This document shows positions 23,934 through 31,738 of a DNA stretch of 64,000 bases, one piece after another. Position 1 is the stretch's first letter. The number at the start of each line of letters is the position of its first letter. The DNA is from Streptomyces sp. NBC_01288 (GTDB lineage: Bacteria; Actinomycetota; Actinomycetes; Streptomycetales; Streptomycetaceae), in assembly GCF_035982055.1 (NCBI RefSeq), contig NZ_CP108427.1:6757001-6821000 (forward strand), in the 5' to 3' direction. The notes under the pieces are model-generated. The model saw only the letters and a list, made by a program, of their open reading frames with translations, was not told the origin of the DNA and searched no databases. The translations under genes and the position numbers were made by a program.

Positions 23934-25210
23934 GACTTTTTCGCCTCACAGGTGTCGAGCGTGCGCTTGATCCACTCGGCCTGTTCGGCGCGCGGTTCGG
24001 CGAGGACACGGGTGACGTCGGCCCGCACCTGCTTCTCCAGCTTCTGAGCCGCGGGGTTGCGGCTCTCCGCCTTCCGGCGTTCGAGGTACTCCTTCTCCTG
24101 GCCGGTCTTCTCGGCGCCCCACAGCCATGCCGAGTGGGCGGCGAGGGCGGGAACCTGCTTGCAGCGGAAGGGCAGGGCCCGGATCATCACCTGGTACGCG
24201 GTGTCACCGCTGGGCAGCGACGGGGTCAGCATCATGCGCCACACGGCGTCCGTGGACGGCTTCTGGTGGCGTCCGTCGACATAGCCGTCGGTGATCAGCC
24301 GTGGTGCGGTCGAGATCGCGCCCGCGTCGTCCAGCACGCGCAGCACCTTCGCGGTGTCGCGCTGGGTCTGCGGCAGATAGCGCGCGTTGAACTCCGCCGC
24401 GCACATACGCGGCGCGCTGCCCGTGCACGTCATGTCCACGTGCCCGGCGGTCAGCGGCGGGGTGTGCGGCCAGTCGACACTCGTGCGGTACGCCCCGAGG
24501 ACACCGGTCACGGCCACCAGAGCCGCCAGCGCCACCCGGAACACGCGCCACCCGAAGGGCAGCCACAGGATCATCAGTCCTACGGCGACACCGCCCGCGA
24601 GCAGGACGGGCACCGCCACCGTGACGAGGTCCGGCACCTCTCCGAAACCGATCGAGGAGAACTGCCCGGACACGTGGCGGGGCCAGTACGGCAGCACCGC
24701 CCTGGTGAAGGCGACCGTGACCCAGTCGGCGACCGCCAGGATCGGCGTCGCGATCACGCGGGGGAGCCGGCAGCCGACGGCGAAGCCGAGGACGGCGTGG
24801 GCGACGCACAGCACCATTCCGGCCAGCGGCAGACGCAGGCTGTCGAGGCTGGGCAGCGTCGCCGCGCGGGCCAGCGAGATCGCCGGGGGAAGCAGCAGAA
24901 CGACCCAGGAGAGCGCGATCACGGGTGCGAGAACGTTGGCCGCGATCCGGTAACGCGAACGGGCGGGCGCCAGCGCCCATATCCGGGCGGTCCGCAGGCG
25001 TCCGCTTTCCCAGCACGACAGCGCCGCAGCCGTCGCGTAAGCCAGCGCGTAAAGAGTCTCCATCGGCGCTGCGACAATGCTCGGTGCGTAGTGGTAATAA
25101 CTCGATAGAGGGGCGTTCTCTCCTACGAGGTAGTAAAGGAACGTCAATACAAGAATGACGGGCGCGGCCCATCGCACACTGCCGCTGCGCAGGCTGGTGC
25201 TGAATTTCAT
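23930..25210 (-). CDS. ABC transporter membrane protein with C-terminal extracytoplasmic domain
   Basis: 426 aa. About six to seven membrane helices in the first 250 residues (starting WAAPVILVLTFLYYLVG), then a large soluble portion (about 255-426) that should face outside. That portion has four cysteines (MTCTGSAPRMC, FRCKQVP and near-terminal DTCEAKKS), suggesting disulfides, and is rich in Glu/Arg toward the end. An exporter permease with a substrate-facing domain is an inference. It starts 71 bp downstream of the secreted-protein stop. Confidence 0.8.
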   Translation of the reverse strand: MKFSTSLRSGSVRWAAPVILVLTFLYYLVGENAPLSSYYHYAPSIVAAPMETLYALAYATAAALSCWESGRLRTARIWALAPARSRYRIAANVLAPVIALSWVVLLLPPAISLARAATLPSLDSLRLPLAGMVLCVAHAVLGFAVGCRLPRVIATPILAVADWVTVAFTRAVLPYWPRHVSGQFSSIGFGEVPDLVTVAVPVLLAGGVAVGLMILWLPFGWRVFRVALAALVAVTGVLGAYRTSVDWPHTPPLTAGHVDMTCTGSAPRMCAAEFNARYLPQTQRDTAKVLRVLDDAGAISTAPRLITDGYVDGRHQKPSTDAVWRMMLTPSLPSGDTAYQVMIRALPFRCKQVPALAAHSAWLWGAEKTGQEKEYLERRKAESRNPAAQKLEKQVRADVTRVLAEPRAEQAEWIKRTLDTCEAKKS

Positions 25211-25281
25211 TGAGTCTCACTTGACCGTTCGTCGGCCGGACAGGGGTGCCCCCCGGGAGGGCACCCCTCAGACCTGGAATC

Positions 25282-25704
25282 TCAGCCGTCGGCCTTGGTG
25301 GTGTCAATGGTGAGCGAGCTGACGCTCAGCTGCGGGCCGAAGGTGGAGCCGCCGATCTTCATGAGCTGGAAGTAGTAGTCCCGCTTGCCGGACGGCAGGT
25401 CGGTCCACTCGCCGTTGCTGACAGCGCCGTTGAAGCACGCGGTGAACGTCTTGCTGTCGTAGGCGTCGTCCGGCTGCAGCGCGATGTCGTTCCACATCTG
25501 CACGTCGGTGCTCTTCGAACCGCTGGTGGTGCAGCCGTGGAAGGTGATCTGGGAGTACAGCTCGTCCGACCAGCGCCGGGACTCGAAGCCGACGCTGGCG
25601 GCGGTGATGGAGCTGCTCCAGTTGGCCTCGGCGATGGGCGCCAGGGCGAGTGTGACCACTGCGGCCGTACCGGTTATCACAGATATGCGTGTACCGCGCT
25701 TCAT
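25282..25704 (-). CDS. small secreted protein at the head of an ABC operon
   Basis: 140 aa. Signal peptide (MKRGTRISVITGTAAVVTLALAPIAEA, cleavage near residue 27), leaving a mature protein of about 113 aa with two cysteines (HGCTTSG and TACFNG) likely joined by a disulfide, beta-rich and without charged repeats. ATG 25704 follows a purine run (AGGGGAAAAA). No family recognised. Its place at the start of an operon with two membrane proteins and an ATPase suggests a secreted effector or a ligand handled by that transporter. Confidence 0.78.
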   Translation of the reverse strand: MKRGTRISVITGTAAVVTLALAPIAEANWSSSITAASVGFESRRWSDELYSQITFHGCTTSGSKSTDVQMWNDIALQPDDAYDSKTFTACFNGAVSNGEWTDLPSGKRDYYFQLMKIGGSTFGPQLSVSSLTIDTTKADG

Positions 25705-26044
25705 TTTTTCCCCTGTTCTTTCGTCGTGAAAGCATGGGAAAGGAACTCGCGAAGCATAAATCCCCCAAGTTCCCCCGTTGCCTCAGGGCCCCCGCCCTGA
25801 GGTAAAGAAAGTACCAATGACGCGCATAGAAGGTCAACTAGATGTTTTCTTGGGTTGGTTGATTTCAAGCCAGCCATATGCGTACTGGCGGCAGATATGT
25901 CGTCCTCCCGCATCCCGTACGGCATTGAAGTGGGGCAAAATGAGCAGAGGGACATGTCTCGCTTCCGGTATGTCTGCCGTCGCGCCCACTGGGTAGGGCT
26001 GCGGTAACCCGCCCGCACGCCCGACACGACCAAGGAGGCCCACC
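25705..26044. other. 340-bp divergent region, A+T-richer than surroundings
   Basis: This gap separates the secreted-protein operon (minus) from the small repeat protein (plus). It contains a perfect hairpin CCTCAGGGC/GCCCTGAGG (25781-25802, 4-nt loop) in the leader of the minus operon and a noticeably A+T-rich stretch (about 25800-25880) that may hold the promoters. No credible gene was found in it; reading frames crossing it lack coding character. Confidence 0.5.
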
Positions 26045-26356
26045 GTGGCCGCAGCATCGGCATCGCTTCCGCGCCCGGCCCGCTCCAAACGCACCCCGGA
26101 GCCGGCCGCCGACCTCACACCCGACCTGTTCTTCCTCGACTCCGAGGGAGCCTGGGCCGAGACCCCGCTGACCAGCGAACCGCCGCTGGCCGACGCCGAA
26201 CCCCTCACGAGCGAGCCCCCACTCGCCGACGCCACCCCGCTCACCAGCGAGTCCGCCACCATGGACGCACCGCTCACCAGCGAGGCCGGCATGATCGGCG
26301 ACCCGATGAGCGGTGAGGTCGCCCCCTTCGCCGACCCGGACTCGACGAGGCCCTAG
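26045..26356 (+). CDS. small acidic repeat protein directly upstream of malQ
   Basis: 103 aa, no signal peptide or membrane span. After a basic N-terminus it contains imperfect repeats of PLTSEPPLADA (about 40-80: PLTSEPPLADAE, PLTSEPPLADAT, PLTSESATMDA, PLTSEAGMIGD). The composition is acidic, Pro/Ala/Thr-rich and probably disordered. GTG 26045 follows AAGGAGG at good spacing. Its TAG stop is immediately followed by the malQ ATG with no intervening base. I do not recognise the family. A role linked to MalQ or glycogen metabolism is inferred only from coupling. Confidence 0.65.
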   Translation: MAAASASLPRPARSKRTPEPAADLTPDLFFLDSEGAWAETPLTSEPPLADAEPLTSEPPLADATPLTSESATMDAPLTSEAGMIGDPMSGEVAPFADPDSTRP

Positions 26357-28483
26357 ATGACCGCACCCCGGCCTGCCGACACCCTCGGCGAGGACCTGTC
26401 CCGGCTCGCCGAACTGCACGGCGTCGCCACCGCCTACAGCCCCTCCCCGGACCGCGCGGTCCCCGCCTCGGCCGTCGCGGTCGTCGCCGCGCTGGCCGCC
26501 CTCGGCGTCGACGCGAGCACCCCGCAGGCCACCGCCGCGGCACTCGCCGCCCGCCGACAGGAGCTGGCCGAACGGCTGTTGCCGCCCACGATCGTGGGCC
26601 GGTACGGCGGTACGCCCGCAGCGCTCGACGCGCTGCCCGAGGGCACCGTGCTGCACATCGAGACCGAGCAGGGCGAGGTGCGGGCGAGTGCCGAGCAACT
26701 CCCGCCCGGCGTCCACCACTTGACCGCCACCGCGCCGGACGGCCGGAGCGCCGAGGCCCAACTCGTCGTCGCCCCTGACCGGTTGCCCGCGCCCGCGGAA
26801 CGGTCGTACGGGCTGATGGTGCAGGTGTATTCGCTGCTCTCGCGGCGCTCCTGGGGCATGGGTGACCTCGGTGATCTGGGTGAACTCACCGCCTGGGCCG
26901 GGCGATCGCTCGGGGCCGGGTTCGTCCAGGTCAACCCCCTGCACGCGGCCGTGCCCGGCGCGCCCACCGACCCGTCGCCGTACCGGCCGTCCTCGCGCCG
27001 CTTCCCCGACCCGGTGTATCTGCGGGTCGAGGACGTCCCCGAGTTCGCCTACGTCGAGGAGGGCGAGCGGGAGCAGCTGCGCGGACTCCTCGCGCAGGCC
27101 GGGCGACTGCGTGAATCCGTCCTGGACAAGGGCGCGTTGATCGACCGCGACGCCGTGTGGGAGCTGAAGCGGGAGGCGCTGGAACTCGTCCGCGAGGTCC
27201 CCCTCGGACCCGGACGACGGGCCGCCTACGTCGACTTCCTCGCCCGCGAGGGCGAGGCGCTGGAGGACCACGCCACCTGGTACGCGCTCGCCGAGGTGCA
27301 CGGCTCGAACTGGCGGGAGTGGCCGGCCGCCCTGCGCGACCCGCGCTCACCCGAAACCGCCCGCGCCCGGGGCGAGTTGATGGACCGCGTCGACTTCCAC
27401 TGCCGCCTCGCCTGGCTCACCGACGACCAGCTCACCGCCGCCCAGCGGGCCGCGCGGGACGCGGGCATGCCGATCGGGGTCGTGCACGACCTCGCCGTCG
27501 GGGTGCATCCGGACGGTGCCGACGCCTGGGCGCAGCAGGAGTATTTCGCCGGCGGCATGTCGGTCGGCGCGCCCCCGGACGCCTTCAACTCCCTCGGCCA
27601 GGACTGGGGTCTGCCCCCGTGGCGCCCCGACCGTCTCGCCGAGTCGGGCTACGCCCCGTACCGCCGCCTGCTCCGCGCGCTCTTCCGCTACGCCGGCGCC
27701 CTCCGCATCGACCACGTCATGGGCCTGTTCCGCCTCTGGTGGGTCCCGCAGGGGCACCCGCCCACGGAAGGCACCTACGTCCGCTACGACGCCGAGGTCA
27801 TGCTCGCGATCCTCGCGCTGGAGGCGTCCCGCGCCGGGTCGGTGGTGATCGGCGAGGACCTCGGGACCGTGGAACCGGGTGTCCGCGAGACCTTGCAGGA
27901 GCGGGGGGTGCTCGGCACGTCGGTGCTGTGGTTCGAGCGGGACTGGGAGGGCGACGGGCGTCCGCTCGCGCCGGAGAGCTGGCGGGCCGACTGCCTGGCC
28001 ACCGCCACCACCCACGACCTGCCGCCCACCGCGGCCCGGCTCACCGGCGAACACGTCGAACTCCGCGACCGGCTGGGCCTGTTGACCCGGCCGGTGGAGG
28101 AGGAACGGATCGAGTCCGCCACCGACGTGGGGGAGTGGCTGGCGCTGCTGTCCCGGCTCGGCCTCTACGAACACGCCACGGGCGGCGGCCGTCCCGCGTC
28201 CGAGGAGGAGGCCGAGATCCACGCCGTCCACCGTTTCCTGCTCCGCACCCCGGCCCGGATGATCGGCGTCTGGCTGCCCGACACCGTCGGCGACCGGCGC
28301 CCGCAGAACCTGCCCGGCACGTGGGACCAGTATCCGAACTGGCGCCTGCCGATCGCCGATGCGGAGGGCCGGCCGGTGACGCTGGAGGAGTTGGCCGCCT
28401 CGCCGCGGCTGCACGCGCTGGTGGATGTGCTGCGGGCGGGGTCGGACGAGGGGACGGAGGCCGGTGAGGAAGAGGGCCCGTGA
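26357..28483 (+). CDS. malQ: 4-alpha-glucanotransferase (amylomaltase)
   Basis: 708 aa, GH77. It transfers alpha-1,4-glucan segments between maltodextrins and glucose in the cytoplasm. An actinobacterial N-terminal extension (about 1-150) precedes the catalytic barrel (WGMGDLGDL, QVNPLHA). Catalytic features include LRIDHVMGLFRLWWVP with the nucleophile Asp, VVIGEDLGTVEP with the acid/base Glu, and ATTHDLPPTAARLTG. C-terminal RMIGVWLPDTVGDRRPQNLPGT is typical. Its start abuts the stop of the small repeat protein. Confidence 0.95.
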   Translation: MTAPRPADTLGEDLSRLAELHGVATAYSPSPDRAVPASAVAVVAALAALGVDASTPQATAAALAARRQELAERLLPPTIVGRYGGTPAALDALPEGTVLHIETEQGEVRASAEQLPPGVHHLTATAPDGRSAEAQLVVAPDRLPAPAERSYGLMVQVYSLLSRRSWGMGDLGDLGELTAWAGRSLGAGFVQVNPLHAAVPGAPTDPSPYRPSSRRFPDPVYLRVEDVPEFAYVEEGEREQLRGLLAQAGRLRESVLDKGALIDRDAVWELKREALELVREVPLGPGRRAAYVDFLAREGEALEDHATWYALAEVHGSNWREWPAALRDPRSPETARARGELMDRVDFHCRLAWLTDDQLTAAQRAARDAGMPIGVVHDLAVGVHPDGADAWAQQEYFAGGMSVGAPPDAFNSLGQDWGLPPWRPDRLAESGYAPYRRLLRALFRYAGALRIDHVMGLFRLWWVPQGHPPTEGTYVRYDAEVMLAILALEASRAGSVVIGEDLGTVEPGVRETLQERGVLGTSVLWFERDWEGDGRPLAPESWRADCLATATTHDLPPTAARLTGEHVELRDRLGLLTRPVEEERIESATDVGEWLALLSRLGLYEHATGGGRPASEEEAEIHAVHRFLLRTPARMIGVWLPDTVGDRRPQNLPGTWDQYPNWRLPIADAEGRPVTLEELAASPRLHALVDVLRAGSDEGTEAGEEEGP

Positions 28484-28549
28484 GGGGCGTGCGCCCCATA
28501 CGGCACCCCCGGGCGCGCGGCGCGTTCGGGCGTTCGCTACTTTTGCGGT

Positions 28550-28828
28550 GTGGACAAGAAGAACGCCCTGCGCGCCGGTGCCCTGGCTGCCGGTACGACG
28601 CTGATGATGCTGCTCATGACGTCCCCCGCGCTCGCGCTCACCCGCGACGACGGTGACGACCCGGGCCATGGCCTGAGTGTCGCCGAGACGCTGGGGCTCT
28701 ATGTCCTGATCCCGCTCGCCCTGTTCGCGGTCATCGCGGGCCTGGTCATGGCGCTGGACAAGTCCAAGGACCGCGCGCCGAAGGCCAAGTCCGGCAGGAC
28801 CGGCACCGCCGTCGACGCCAAGGTCTGA
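28550..28828 (+). CDS. small membrane protein with signal-like N-terminus
   Basis: 92 aa. A hydrophobic N-terminal segment with an ALA motif (about 8-30, signal peptide or helix), an acidic stretch (TRDDGDDPGHG) and a second membrane helix (TLGLYVLIPLALFAVIAGLVMAL, about 47-69), then a Lys-rich tail. Found widely in Streptomyces in my recollection; function unknown. GTG 28550 is the only sensible start. Confidence 0.78.
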   Translation: MDKKNALRAGALAAGTTLMMLLMTSPALALTRDDGDDPGHGLSVAETLGLYVLIPLALFAVIAGLVMALDKSKDRAPKAKSGRTGTAVDAKV

Positions 28829-28842
28829 CCTCACGTTCTCCG

Positions 28843-28884
28843 GAAGGCGTCCGCACCACCCATCGCGGTGAGGCGGGCGCCTTC
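28843..28884. terminator. stem-loop between convergent genes
   Basis: GAAGGCGTCCGC (28843-28854) pairs with GCGGGCGCCTTC (28873-28884) with one mismatch, between the small membrane protein gene and the TetR gene. Confidence 0.65.
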
Positions 28885-28891
28885 GGCATGT

Positions 28892-28915
28892 CCGCTTCCG
28901 CTTCCGCTTCCGCTT
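28892..28915. repeat. hexanucleotide tandem repeat (CCGCTT)4
   Basis: Four exact copies of CCGCTT, ending 4 bp before the TetR stop codon. Possible slippage site; no function evident. Confidence 0.8.
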
Positions 28916-28919
28916 CCGG

Positions 28920-29504
28920 TCACGGGCTCGGTGCCGTCAGGTAGCGCTGGAGGGTGGGCCCGAGCCAGGCCACGATCTCCTCGCGGGCCAGCGCGACGGT
29001 CGGCGGGAAGCGCAGTACGTAGCGCGTGAGCGCGAGCCCCAGGAGCTGGGCGGCGACCAGCCCGGCACGCGCCGGCGCCTGCTCCGGGTCGGGGCACGCC
29101 TGCCGCGCGACCGGCATCAGCTGATCCCGGAAGATCCCCTGCATCCGCTCGGCCCCGCCCTTGTTCGTGGCGCCGACCCGGAGCATCGCCGTCAGCTCCT
29201 CGTTCTCCTCCCACATGGCGAGGAAGTGCGTGACCAGTGCCCGCCCGACCTCGCCCCGCGGGGTCGAGGCCAGGTCCGGCAGCCGCAGGTCGTAGGAGAC
29301 GGCCGCCGCGAACAGGCCCTCCTTGTTGCCGTAGTAGCGCATCACCATCGACGGGTCGATGCGCGCGTCCTTGGCGATGGCGCGGATGGTCGCGCGCTCG
29401 TAGCCATCGGTGGCGAAGCGCTCGCGCGCGGCTTCGAGGATGGCGGTGCGGGTGGCGTCGGAGCGGCGGGGGCCGGGGGTGCCGTCGGTGGTGCTGTCGT
29501 CCAT
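28920..29504 (-). CDS. TetR/AcrR family repressor of the adjacent monooxygenase
   Basis: 194 aa. TetR N-terminal helix-turn-helix (about 17-62: RTAILEAARERFATDGYERATIRAIAKDARIDPSMVMRYYGNKEGLF), followed by a helical ligand-binding domain. It faces a flavin monooxygenase gene 99 bp away. The gap holds four copies of a 16-bp palindrome, a strong sign of repression by this protein. ATG 29504 starts directly next to the first operator with no clear ribosome site, so a leaderless transcript is possible. Confidence 0.9.
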   Translation of the reverse strand: MDDSTTDGTPGPRRSDATRTAILEAARERFATDGYERATIRAIAKDARIDPSMVMRYYGNKEGLFAAAVSYDLRLPDLASTPRGEVGRALVTHFLAMWEENEELTAMLRVGATNKGGAERMQGIFRDQLMPVARQACPDPEQAPARAGLVAAQLLGLALTRYVLRFPPTVALAREEIVAWLGPTLQRYLTAPSP

Positions 29505-29589
29505 GCCAACGAGCGTAGGCCAACACGTGTTGACAGTCCAGGGAACGGGTTTTATGTTGGCCAACAAGCGTTGGCAAACAAGTGTTGAC
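29505..29589 (+). promoter_or_regulatory. four-site TetR operator array and sigma-70-like promoter
   Basis: Four versions of a 16-bp palindrome, consensus GCCAACANGYGTTGRC, at 29505-29520, 29519-29534, 29560-29575 and 29574-29589. Each pair is offset by 14 bp and overlaps by 2 bp. A promoter TTGACA (29530-29535), 17-bp spacer, TATGTT (29553-29558) reads toward the monooxygenase; its -35 lies within operator 2 and its -10 beside operator 3. Binding would block both divergent genes. Confidence 0.8.
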
Positions 29590-29603
29590 CCTAGGAGGTC
29601 ACC

Positions 29604-31037
29604 GTGAACCGCACCGTCATCGTCGTCGGCTCCGGCCCCACCGGACTGCTCCTGGCCGGTGACCTCGCCGCCGCCGGCGTCCCGGTCACCCTGCTGGAGA
29701 AGCGCCCGCGGAAGATCAGCAACCTGTCCCGCGCCTTCGTCCTGCACGCCCGCGCCCTGGAGCAACTCGACGCCCGCGCCCTCGCCGACGAACTGGAGGC
29801 CATCGGCCAACCCCTCGACCGGCTCCGCCTGTTCGGCCGCCTCACCGTCGACCTGACCACTCTCCCCTCCCGCTTCAACCACCTCCTCGTCCTCCCGCAG
29901 TACGAGGTGGAGAAGGTGCTGCTGCGGCGCGCGGCCGAGGCGGGGGTCGACTTCCGCTACGAGACCGAGATGACCGGGCTGTCGCAGGACGCGGCCGGTG
30001 TGACCGTCGAGGTACGTGGGCCGGGCGGGGTGGCCGAGTCGCTGCGTGCCGCGTACGTCGTGGGCGCCGACGGGATGCGCAGCGCGGTGCGGGACGCCGT
30101 CGGGCTGCCCTTCCCCGGTCACTCCGTCATCCGTTCCGTCGTCCTCGCGGACGTGCTGCTCGACGAGAAGCCCGAGACCCTGCTCACCGTGGCCACGGTC
30201 GGCGACGCCTTCGCCTTCATCGCGCCGTTCGGTGACGGCTACCACCGGGTCATCGGCTGGAACCGCGCGCACGACGTCGCCGACGACGAGCCCCTCGACC
30301 TCGACGAGGTCAGGGAGATCACCCGGCTCGCCCTCGGCCGTGACTTCGGGATGCGCGACGCCCGCTGGATGTCCCGCTTCCACAGCGACGAACGCCAGGC
30401 GCCCGCCTACCGGGTGGGCCGCGTCTTCCTCGCGGGCGACGCCGCGCACGTCCACACACCGGCCGGCGGCCAGGGCATGAACACCGGCCTCCAGGACGCG
30501 GCCAACCTCGGCTGGAAACTGGCCGCGGTGATCGACGGCCACGCGGCCCCGGACCTCCTCGACACCTACCAGACCGAGCGCCACCCCGTCGGCAGGTCGG
30601 TCCTCCGCAGCAGCGGCGGCATCGTCCGCCTCGCCATGGCCAAACGCCCCTGGACCCTCGCCCTGCGCGCGGCCCTCACCACGGTCCTCGACCACGTGGC
30701 CCCGGCCCGCCGCAAGGCCCTCGGCCAACTCACCGGCATCGGCTACACCTACCCGGCACCCCGAGGCGCCCACCGCCTCGTCGGCACCCGGGCCCCGGAC
30801 GTGACCCTCGCCGACAACGGCCGCCTCTACGAGGCCCTGCGCGGCGGCCGGTTCGTACTGATCACCCCGGAGCCCTACGAGGACCAGGACACCCGCAAGG
30901 ACCGGCTGACGGTGGAGCGCTGGGCGAGCGATCGTCGTACGGCGTTGCTGGTGCGGCCCGATGGGTATGTGGCGTGGGCCGCGGATGCCGCGGACCGGAA
31001 GGAGATCGACGTGGCGCTCGCCGAGTACGTCGGCTGA
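29604..31037 (+). CDS. FAD-dependent aromatic monooxygenase
   Basis: 477 aa. Class A flavoprotein hydroxylase: N-terminal FAD motif VVGSGPTGLLLAGDLAAAG with Glu of LLEKRP, the DG motif VVGADGMRSAVRDAVG, and the late FAD-ribityl motif RVFLAGDAAHVHTPAGGQGMNTGL. A thioredoxin-like C-terminal domain (about 400-477) matches the pentachlorophenol/rifampicin-monooxygenase group. These enzymes hydroxylate phenolic or polyketide aromatic compounds with NAD(P)H and O2. GTG 29604 follows AGGAGG. Its divergent TetR partner suggests induction by the substrate, perhaps an antibiotic. Confidence 0.92.
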   Translation: MNRTVIVVGSGPTGLLLAGDLAAAGVPVTLLEKRPRKISNLSRAFVLHARALEQLDARALADELEAIGQPLDRLRLFGRLTVDLTTLPSRFNHLLVLPQYEVEKVLLRRAAEAGVDFRYETEMTGLSQDAAGVTVEVRGPGGVAESLRAAYVVGADGMRSAVRDAVGLPFPGHSVIRSVVLADVLLDEKPETLLTVATVGDAFAFIAPFGDGYHRVIGWNRAHDVADDEPLDLDEVREITRLALGRDFGMRDARWMSRFHSDERQAPAYRVGRVFLAGDAAHVHTPAGGQGMNTGLQDAANLGWKLAAVIDGHAAPDLLDTYQTERHPVGRSVLRSSGGIVRLAMAKRPWTLALRAALTTVLDHVAPARRKALGQLTGIGYTYPAPRGAHRLVGTRAPDVTLADNGRLYEALRGGRFVLITPEPYEDQDTRKDRLTVERWASDRRTALLVRPDGYVAWAADAADRKEIDVALAEYVG

Positions 31038-31091
31038 AAGGTGCCGTAGGAGACGGGCGGTTCAACGGGGCCGTCAGGAGCGGGAGTTGGG

Positions 31092-31586
31092 CTACCGCTC
31101 CGTCGAGGTCAGCAACTTCCGGAGCAGATCGGCCAGTTGGGCGGCCTGGTCGGGGGCGAGGCCGGAGAGGGCCGCTGTCTGGGTGGCGAGGCCTGAGCCG
31201 ACCGCCTCGTCGATCAGGGCCAACCCCTTGTCTGTCAGGGTGACTTGGAGGCCGCGGCGGTCGTGCGGGTCGGGGGAGCGGCGGAGGAGGCCGGCGCGTT
31301 CCAGTTTGTCGAGGCGGCCGGTCATGCCGCCGGTGGTGAGCATCAGGGTCGCGGAGAGCTCGCGCGGCGAGAGCGTGTAGGGCTCGTCGGCGCGGCGCAG
31401 GGTCGCGAGGACGTCGAACTCGCCGCGCGAGATGCCGTGCGGGACGTACGCCTTCTCCATGCGGTCGCCCATGGCCCGGGCCAGCCGGAAGATCCGCCCG
31501 AAGACCTCCATCGCGGCGGTGTCGAGGTCGGGCCGCACGGCCGCCCACTGCTCGACGATCGCGTCGACGGGGTCCTTGTCGTTCAT
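31092..31586 (-). CDS. MarR family transcriptional regulator
   Basis: 164 aa. Winged helix in the middle (about 55-125): GEFDVLATLRRADEPYTLSPRELSATLMLTTGGMTGRLDKLERAGLLRRSPDPHDRRGLQVTLTDKG, the canonical MarR wing. N- and C-terminal helices form the dimer interface. It faces a DMT-type transporter gene across 152 bp that contain four 15-bp-type repeats and a 30-bp palindrome, so it probably represses the transporter and itself until a small molecule binds. Confidence 0.92.
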   Translation of the reverse strand: MNDKDPVDAIVEQWAAVRPDLDTAAMEVFGRIFRLARAMGDRMEKAYVPHGISRGEFDVLATLRRADEPYTLSPRELSATLMLTTGGMTGRLDKLERAGLLRRSPDPHDRRGLQVTLTDKGLALIDEAVGSGLATQTAALSGLAPDQAAQLADLLRKLLTSTER

Positions 31587-31602
31587 GGGGTGAGTATCCG
31601 CC

Positions 31603-31711
31603 GGTCAGTGGGTCGGTCGCAAGAAAGTGGATCAGCGGTCAGTGGGTCACTGGTCAGCGGATCACCGGTCAGTGGCTTGACGGTAACTAGCTTATGGCTA
31701 AGCTAGTTACC
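31603..31711. promoter_or_regulatory. iterated GGTCAGTGG repeats and 30-bp palindrome between MarR and transporter genes
   Basis: GGTCAGYGG occurs at 31603, 31637, 31652 and 31667; the last three are exactly 15 bp apart. They are followed by a near-perfect palindrome at 31682-31711 with 13-bp arms (GGTAACTAGCTTA) around TGGC. TTGACG at 31678-31683 could be the -35 of the transporter promoter. The palindrome is a likely MarR operator; the repeats are unexplained. Confidence 0.65.
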
Positions 31712-31738
31712 AGTGACCTACTTCGGAAGGTGTCTCCC

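Noticed and set aside
28892-28915. Hexamer repeat as a phase-variation switch
   Set aside because: It lies just outside both convergent coding sequences, so changes in copy number would not shift a frame.
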